From positions 1-58,746 of the forward strand of contig JBBISU010000017.1 of assembly GCA_037441225.1 (NCBI GenBank): 58,746 bases of DNA. The letters are read 5' to 3'. Both the position numbers and the translations under genes were made by a program. The notes under the pieces were generated by a model. That model was given only the letters and a program-made list of their open reading frames with translations. It ran no database searches and was not told the origin of the DNA. This stretch comes from JBBFMJ01 sp037441225. Lineage in GTDB: Bacteria; Acidobacteriota; Thermoanaerobaculia; UBA2201. Below, piece by piece: positions 53,473-58,746 of this stretch (its first letter is position 1; the number at the start of each line of letters is the position of its first letter).

Positions 53473-54720
53473 CTACTCCTTTAATTTAAAATTTAAGACA
53501 TAATTTATACCATAAAAAATAGCTGCTGTCAAGAGGGTAATATGGAAGGGAATAAAAATTGTTAGAAGTCCTAAAATAATCATAAAAATAATTAAAATTT
53601 TTTCTGAAATTTTATACTTTGTTAAAGATAAAATTGCTGGAATTGATAAAGAAATTGCAAAAAAACCATAACTTTTTTTAAATAAAAATAAAATATCAGG
53701 TGAGATGAAAGCAATTGAAAAGGATAAAATGCCTAATGCAAGGGTAAAAATCTTTATTTTTTTAAATTTTGGCAAAAGGTCATTAGATAAAACAGTTGAG
53801 GCAGTTAAAAGGAGGGAATTTGCAGAGGATAAAAGGGCTGACAAGAGCCCTAATATTAAAATAAAAGAAAGTAATTTTGGAAAAGAAAAAATAAAATTTA
53901 AAATAGTATTATCTCCATCAGGCAATATTTTAAATTTTTTTACAATTATAAAGATTAAAATTGCCCAGAAAAATTTTCCTACTCCTGCCATTAAAATTCC
54001 TATCTTTGCATTTTTTTCATCCTTTGAAGATAAAACCTTTGCCCATATATCAGAACCAGCAAGGTGGGGGAGGAAAGTTGAAAAAAATAGTGTAAATAAT
54101 AAAGGCAGTTCTATTTTCTCAAAAGTTAGGTTTTGATTAGATAAATTATTTTTAAATAGAAAAACAAACAAAAAAGATAAAAATATTAAAATTCCATAAA
54201 AAATATCTGTCTTTGCAATTGCCCACTGTCCACCTATTGAAATTGATAAAATGAATGAAAAAATTAAAATAAAAAAAATGACTTGATTGAAAAAAATGAT
54301 TGTTTGGAGGGCTTTAAAGATTAAAGAAAGCCATAAAATTTCTGAAATTATTACTAAAACAGAAGACAAAAATCTGACATTTTTACCATACTTCAAGCCA
54401 ATAATTTCGGGGAGCGTATATGCTTTTGTCTCAATTAAAGCTTTTGAAAGGAATAAACCCAGAAAAATAAGACCAGTGGCACCTCCTATTTCCAGAAAAC
54501 AACCATATAAACCATATTTTGAAATTAAAGAAAACAATAAAATTGTAGAAGAAGAACCAATGGAAGTGGAAAGAATTGTAAAAAATATCAAAAGAAAATT
54601 TAAGTTTCTGCTTGCTAAAAAATATCCTTCCCTTTCTTTTACCCTTTTAATCTGTAAAAAAGATATGAATAAAATTATTAAGAAAAAACCTAAAAGTAAG
54701 AAATATTTTTCCTCACCCAA
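53473..54720 (-). CDS. Sodium:solute symporter family protein
   Basis: 415 residues and about 12-13 membrane helices of the LeuT-like SSS family. Visible motifs: YFLASRNLNFLLIFFTILST (start of the core, with the Na site region SIGSSSTILLFS), YTLPEIIGLKYGKNVRFLSS, and GLLSALLSSANSLLLTASTVLSNDL, a near-signature of SSS proteins. The substrate is not predictable. It is shorter than most members (about 500 residues). It begins at TTG 54720 inside the hflX end. Confidence 0.87.
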   Translation of the reverse strand: MGEEKYFLLLGFFLIILFISFLQIKRVKEREGYFLASRNLNFLLIFFTILSTSIGSSSTILLFSLISKYGLYGCFLEIGGATGLIFLGLFLSKALIETKAYTLPEIIGLKYGKNVRFLSSVLVIISEILWLSLIFKALQTIIFFNQVIFFILIFSFILSISIGGQWAIAKTDIFYGILIFLSFLFVFLFKNNLSNQNLTFEKIELPLLFTLFFSTFLPHLAGSDIWAKVLSSKDEKNAKIGILMAGVGKFFWAILIFIIVKKFKILPDGDNTILNFIFSFPKLLSFILILGLLSALLSSANSLLLTASTVLSNDLLPKFKKIKIFTLALGILSFSIAFISPDILFLFKKSYGFFAISLSIPAILSLTKYKISEKILIIFMIILGLLTIFIPFHITLLTAAIFYGINYVLNFKLKE

Positions 54721-55880
54721 AAGGTTACCTCAATTTCTTCACCCATTTTTTTATAATCAATTACACAATTGTTCTTTAAGATTTCCTCTAATTGTTTTCT
54801 TGAAATATTATTAAATCTTTTTTTGACAATTATAAAGGATTGGGAAATTTTTTCTTCAATTCTTAATATTAAATTTTCAATACCCCAACCATTTTTTGCA
54901 GAAATAAAGGGAAACTGAATATTTTCATTTTCAAAGATAATATCTGCCTTGTTATAAACAGTCATTACTTTATCTTTTTGAATATCTAAATATTCAAGGG
55001 TTTCAAAACCAACTTTTTCCTGAATCTCATAATTTGGATGGCTCCTGTCAACAATGTGGAGGACTAAATCGGCTTCCATTGCTTCTTTTAAAGTGGACTT
55101 AAAGGAAGCAATTAAATGATGGGGAATATTTTTTATAAAGCCAACAGTGTCTGAAAATAGAATTGGCAAATTTCCTTTTGTAAACCTTGAAACCTTTGGA
55201 TCAAGTGTTGAAAAAAGCATATCTGAAATCTTTACTTGAGAGGAAGTAAGCAAATTAAAAAGGGTTGATTTTCCTGCATTTGTATAACCCACAAGTGCAA
55301 CTGAGGGAAAATTTTTATGGGATTGAAAGGTTATATCCCTTCTTTTTTCAATTTTTTTTAATTCATTTTTTAGATGGTTAATTCTTTCCTTTACAACTCT
55401 TCTATCCAGTTCCAGTTGCTTTTCTCCAACTCCTTTTGTCCCAATTCCACCCCACTGCCTTGAAAGATGGGTCCATTGTTTTGTCAGGCGTGGCAAAAGA
55501 TATTCATATTGGGCTAAAGAAACCTGTAGTTTTGCTTCTTCTGTTTTTGCTTTTTCTGCAAAAATTGAAAGGATGAGCCAGGTTCTATCAATTATTTTAC
55601 ATCCAATTATTTCTTCTAAGTTTTTAACTTGAGAAGGGGACAAATCACAATCAAAGATTACTGCTCTTATGTTTTTTTCTCTTACAATTTTTGAAATTTC
55701 TTCTGCTTTACCTTTTCCAATAAATGTAGCAGGACAAGGGTTTTCTTTTTTTTGTATTATTTTATCAACTACTTCACATTTTAATGTTCCTGTTAGAAGA
55801 GAAAGTTCTTCCATACTATCCCATAAACTATTACTTTCATTTTTTTTCCAGATAAAACCTGCAAGCAAAGCCCTTTCCAT
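54690..55880 (-). CDS. hflX: Ribosome-associated GTPase HflX
   Basis: Splits stalled or heat-stressed ribosomes. 396 residues. N-terminal HflX domain with TFIGKGKAEEI and VIFDCDLSPSQVKNLE, the linker GIGTKGVGEKQLELDRR, then the G domain: G1 LVGYTNAGKSTLFN, G3 FSDTVGFI, G4 YNKAD, G5 ISAKNG. Full length with a short C-terminal domain. The ATG shares a base with the stop of the upstream PEP-synthase-like gene (TAATG). Confidence 0.95.
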   Translation of the reverse strand: MERALLAGFIWKKNESNSLWDSMEELSLLTGTLKCEVVDKIIQKKENPCPATFIGKGKAEEISKIVREKNIRAVIFDCDLSPSQVKNLEEIIGCKIIDRTWLILSIFAEKAKTEEAKLQVSLAQYEYLLPRLTKQWTHLSRQWGGIGTKGVGEKQLELDRRVVKERINHLKNELKKIEKRRDITFQSHKNFPSVALVGYTNAGKSTLFNLLTSSQVKISDMLFSTLDPKVSRFTKGNLPILFSDTVGFIKNIPHHLIASFKSTLKEAMEADLVLHIVDRSHPNYEIQEKVGFETLEYLDIQKDKVMTVYNKADIIFENENIQFPFISAKNGWGIENLILRIEEKISQSFIIVKKRFNNISRKQLEEILKNNCVIDYKKMGEEIEVTFWVRKNISYF

Positions 55881-58174
55881 TATTCTAATACTGCAATTGC
55901 TTTTTCTTCCCTTCCATTCATATAAACAGATAAAGTTGAATTTTCAATTATATTTTTTGTGTTATAAACTTTAATTACATTCTCAAGAAAAGAATATTTT
56001 TCAAAAAATTTACCAAGTTCATTTTTACTTTTTTCCAATAATTCACCATTAAACCAGCTATCTGCCTCCTGAAATATAGGTAAATATTTTATATCTGCTT
56101 CAACTAAATCTTGAAAAAAATGTGTTCCAAAAGAAAGTTCTGGCGAATATTCTCCCTTATTAAAACTTAATTCTATGAGCATAGCAGTATTATTTATATC
56201 ACTATATCTCACAGGAACACCTAATTTTACATCCCCTCTTGAACCCCACCTCCCGGGACCTATAAGAATAAATTGCCTTCTTGGAAGTAAATAATTTAAA
56301 ATTGATATAATATTGGTTATTTCTTTAATATATGCTATATCCTGAATTTCCTCATAACCCTCAGGTGAGACATATACAATCCATTCAACTCCTTTAATAA
56401 AACCAGAGGTAACAAATCTATTAGAATAAAATAAAATCCTTTCTTTTTGAATATTTGATGGTATTGCTACAATTTCTTCTCTTCCCCCTGTTGCTTGAGG
56501 CCTGCATTGGAGAAAATAAAAGTCCTCTCCATCACATGCAAATTCCACATCTGGTGGATAACCAAGCGCACATTCCAGTGTTTTAAGTATTTCATAAATA
56601 ATTTTTAAAAAGTTTGTCTTTTCAAAAAGCCCTTGAAAAGTTACATAACATTCTGAATTTATAGGGTCAAATAGTGCACCATAAGGAACTTTTAAAGAGG
56701 TACCATCAAATACAGACAATACATTTGAAATATTTGGAATTTGGTTTCCGTATTTTTTTATTATTTCTTGAATATCTACTGTTTCCATAGTTTGTTTTTC
56801 TAAATTTATAACATCCATCTTCTTTTGTGAATATCTGATAATATCATCTGGATGAACATTTACCTTCAAATTTGGCTTCCCAGGAGAAACAAGGATTGGA
56901 TAGTCATCACCAACTCTATCAACTGCTCTTGTTCCAAGTCCAAAGACAAGGCGAACCATTCCATCTTTTTTATCAATCCTTGGAGACCATCTAAATTCAT
57001 TATAGCCAAAGGCAACACCTGCAAAAATAGGGAAAAAATATTCTCCTACCTGCCCTCCAACCACTTCTTGAATTAAAATTGCCATTTCTTCATTGAAATC
57101 CAAAAGCCCTCTCTCTTTTCTGTAAATAATTGGATCTGGTGAAAAAACAGAAGCATAAATTTCTGAAATTGCATCTAATAAAGCATCAAGTTTTTGTTTT
57201 TTAGTACCTCTATTAGCCAAAAATAAACTCTTGTATTTTCCAGAAAAGGCAGCACCAAAAGAATCTTCTAAAAGAGAAGAAGACCTTACAATTATTGGCT
57301 TTTCTCCAATTTCATCCAATATTTTGCTCAATTGCTCAACTATTTCAGGTGGAAAGTGAGAATTTTTAAAGAGTTGTTGCAAAAATGGATAGCCTGCTTT
57401 TATTCCTTCTGTTTCCTGATATTTTAAACTTGTTATCTCTTCCAAAGCATTGTGATGTATGAATTCCATAATTGAATCAGAGGTGATAAACCAGCTCCTT
57501 GGCACTTTTACATTTCTTAAAATTTCTTTTTTTTCACTTTCCTTTTTTAATATGTGATAGCCCAAAAGCATCCCTGCACTTTTTCCACCAATTTTTCCAG
57601 TGCCTTTTCCGCTCCCTGCAATATATTTTGAAAGATTATAGAAATCTTGAATAGTAATATATTGTTTTGAAACCCTTATAAAAGGTAAATTATTTGATAA
57701 AAATCTTCTTGCTAAGGCAACCCTTATAGCAACTCTTTCATCTGGAGAGAGTGGATTTTCTGTCTTCGTCATTTTATCAAATCTGTCAAGGGCTTCTTTG
57801 ATCTCCTGCAAGGTAGCATTTGGATTTTCTGTAATTATTGATAAAAACCTTGTCCTCTCCTGTGCCATCCATAAAGAAAGTTGTCTTGAAATCTCTGAGG
57901 ATGGAAGATATTCTCCTGCTTTTTGAAATATAAATTCAGAAAATTTTAACAAATTTGTTGGATCAACCTTTGGATTTGGAATATTTGCATAGAGTTCCCT
58001 TTCTTCATTAAAGTCAGTGGAGTCCTGAAGACATACCAATAAATCTTCCACTTTTGAACCCTCTTTTAGAAAAAGGAAATAAAACATCCTCCTTGCAAGG
58101 CGATATAAAAGATTTGGATCAACTTTTTCCAAAAGTTCAATTATAACTTGCCATTCTTCTTTTTTTTGCTCCAT
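55880..58174 (-). CDS. PEP/pyruvate-binding (PPDK_N) ATP-grasp protein
   Basis: 764 residues. An alpha-helical N-terminal region (1-190) precedes the ATP-grasp domain of PEP synthase/PPDK: GTGKIGGKSAGMLLG, VPRSWFITSD, PIIVRSSSLLEDSFGAAFSGKY, ILIQEVVGG and FFLQCRPQA. The segment LIGPGRWGSRGDVKLGVPV is near the end. The phosphohistidine swivelling domain and the TIM-barrel PEP domain of PEP synthase are absent. The reaction is therefore not PEP synthesis as such; a phosphotransfer or binding role is inferred. It has its own leaderless promoter and leads hflX. Confidence 0.82.
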   Translation of the reverse strand: MEQKKEEWQVIIELLEKVDPNLLYRLARRMFYFLFLKEGSKVEDLLVCLQDSTDFNEERELYANIPNPKVDPTNLLKFSEFIFQKAGEYLPSSEISRQLSLWMAQERTRFLSIITENPNATLQEIKEALDRFDKMTKTENPLSPDERVAIRVALARRFLSNNLPFIRVSKQYITIQDFYNLSKYIAGSGKGTGKIGGKSAGMLLGYHILKKESEKKEILRNVKVPRSWFITSDSIMEFIHHNALEEITSLKYQETEGIKAGYPFLQQLFKNSHFPPEIVEQLSKILDEIGEKPIIVRSSSLLEDSFGAAFSGKYKSLFLANRGTKKQKLDALLDAISEIYASVFSPDPIIYRKERGLLDFNEEMAILIQEVVGGQVGEYFFPIFAGVAFGYNEFRWSPRIDKKDGMVRLVFGLGTRAVDRVGDDYPILVSPGKPNLKVNVHPDDIIRYSQKKMDVINLEKQTMETVDIQEIIKKYGNQIPNISNVLSVFDGTSLKVPYGALFDPINSECYVTFQGLFEKTNFLKIIYEILKTLECALGYPPDVEFACDGEDFYFLQCRPQATGGREEIVAIPSNIQKERILFYSNRFVTSGFIKGVEWIVYVSPEGYEEIQDIAYIKEITNIISILNYLLPRRQFILIGPGRWGSRGDVKLGVPVRYSDINNTAMLIELSFNKGEYSPELSFGTHFFQDLVEADIKYLPIFQEADSWFNGELLEKSKNELGKFFEKYSFLENVIKVYNTKNIIENSTLSVYMNGREEKAIAVLE

Positions 58175-58180
58175 ACTTAT

Positions 58181-58209
58181 ATTATAAATTTTTTAAGCTA
58201 CTTTTGCAA
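58181..58209 (-). promoter_or_regulatory. Predicted leaderless promoter
   Basis: Minus strand: TTGCAA (58204-58209), 17 nt, TATAAT (58181-58186), then 6 nt to the ATG at 58174. No ribosome-binding site. Confidence 0.6.
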
Positions 58210-58220
58210 TAAAAAGATAT

Positions 58221-58472
58221 TTAAATTAAATTAGGTGTCCAGTAGATATCTTTATCACCCCAGTAAGCTTTATAAATTTGATTGAAAAAGGAAACTCCAA
58301 TAAAGAATGTGCCAAGTAAACCAAAAAACAAGAAAACACTTTTTATATTCTTAATAAAAATATCCTTTAATAAAATATTTATATTTTTTTTCAAAAAATA
58401 CACAGCTATTTTTATAAAAAAAATAAAATCTTTATTTCTTTTCCTCTTCTTCTTTGAAATCAAATAATTCAC
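58221..58472 (-). CDS. Small hypothetical membrane protein
   Basis: Up to 83 residues: a very basic start (KKKRKRNKDF), one or two hydrophobic stretches (FIFFIKIAVYFL, SVFLFFGLLGTFFIGVSFF) and a conserved-looking tail IYKAYWGDKDIYWTP. It starts at GTG 58472 or TTG 58463, within the end of the small Cys-rich gene. The tail suggests a real gene. Function unknown. Confidence 0.5.
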   Translation of the reverse strand: MNYLISKKKRKRNKDFIFFIKIAVYFLKKNINILLKDIFIKNIKSVFLFFGLLGTFFIGVSFFNQIYKAYWGDKDIYWTPNLI

Positions 58473-58590
58473 AATAATAAATGGGACCTGACCTTCTTAT
58501 AATACAATAATCATAATGTTTGCAATTTTTGCAGAGGGATATCTCTTTTTCTTCCTTTTCCTGACAGCACTTTGGATTGTTTTCCATCAT
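58432..58590 (-). CDS. 52-residue Cys-rich (probable zinc-binding) protein
   Basis: A short frame, ATG 58590 to TAA 58432, too small for usual ORF limits. It encodes KCCQE, then LCKNCKHYDYCIIRRSGPIY and YCELFDF. The pattern C-x2-C-x5-C-x10-C-E-x-F matches small bacterial and archaeal proteins of the type 'CxNC.hr..C....gGvwhCEef', thought to bind a metal. No strong ribosome site is visible (AAGGAA is 13 nt upstream). It precedes and overlaps the small membrane protein gene. Confidence 0.6.
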   Translation of the reverse strand: MMENNPKCCQEKEEKEISLCKNCKHYDYCIIRRSGPIYYCELFDFKEEEEKK

Positions 58591-58746
58591 TATGATAAAC
58601 AATTCCTTAAGACACTTTTATTTCAAAAGTCAGATAAAATTTGGATTTTTAGATTTTAAAGTTCAGTAATTCTAATAATAAACTATGAAAATTTTTAACC
58701 CAAGTTGCTCAATTTTATTGATTAATAGTTTTTAATAATAAAGATT

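Noticed and set aside
53705..54136. Plus-strand open frame opposite the symporter gene
   Set aside because: Antisense shadow; Lys-rich sequence produced by the complement of hydrophobic codons.
1..58746. CRISPR arrays, rRNA and tRNA genes
   Set aside because: No regularly spaced repeats, rRNA signature or tRNA arm pattern was seen by eye on either strand; a covariance-model scan was not possible.

Overview
The window is a bacterial chromosomal scaffold of low G+C (roughly 30% by eye). It contains one 100-N gap flanked by an identical 55-nt sequence, which points to a short-read, metagenome-type assembly. Cell-wall genes, a meso-diaminopimelate-type MurE, an FtsI/FtsW divisome, an Omp28-like secreted protein and several signal peptides suggest a diderm bacterium. 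Proteins are rich in Lys, Glu and Ile. TGA is an ordinary stop codon here: several gene junctions are ATGA overlaps. One secreted protein (46451-47317) resembles a type common in Acidobacteria-like lineages, but the phylum cannot be fixed from this window.

Layout. 184-950 (minus) is a SAM methyltransferase with a probable homopolymer frameshift at its start. 1039-18918 (minus) is a complete and extremely compact dcw cluster read as mraZ-rsmH-ftsL-ftsI-murE-murF-mraY-murD-ftsW-murG-murC-ftsQ-ftsA-ftsZ. It runs on into a histone-deacetylase-like amidohydrolase and a membrane-anchored spermidine-synthase-like protein. A consensus-like promoter and a Shine-Dalgarno site sit upstream of mraZ. 19025-24711 (minus) holds ridA, a cation-diffusion transporter, a YitT protein, an Omp28/thioredoxin-like secreted protein interrupted by an in-frame TGA, an adenosine-specific-kinase-family protein, ispF, an RlmB-type methylase and a small membrane protein.

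24785-30593 (plus) carries a K+-independent-type membrane pyrophosphatase followed by a haem/tetrapyrrole operon (ccsA/hemX-like, hemA, hemC, hemD). 30829-36784 (plus) is a tight seven-gene operon: radical-SAM protein, Ycf46-type AAA ATPase, DUF1257-like protein, TPR protein, DUF2997-like protein, zinc-ribbon/pseudo-signal-peptidase membrane protein and PilT. 37222-42352 has an LtaS-like sulfatase-fold enzyme, a secreted protein, a SthA-like flavoprotein, a membrane protein and an SDR enzyme. 42539-47317 (minus) has a receptor-like Ser/Thr kinase, a Tat-exported metallophosphoesterase with an apparent ATT start, an S4 protein and a secreted protein. 47485-52218 (plus) has a YfgM-like protein, deoB and a giant GT-C-like membrane protein. 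52381-58590 (minus) has a Mth938-like protein, a pair of Cys-rich secreted paralogues, a Na+/solute symporter, hflX, a PEP-synthase-like ATP-grasp protein, a small membrane protein and a 52-residue Cys-rich protein.

The most interesting points are three. First, a candidate selenoprotein: a UxxC motif encoded by TGA, followed by a perfect GC-rich hairpin whose apical loop starts 17 nt after the TGA. Second, the Ycf46-DUF1257-TPR-DUF2997-pseudopeptidase-PilT operon. Third, a recurrent leaderless promoter design in which the -10 box lies exactly 6 nt before the ATG in four genes.
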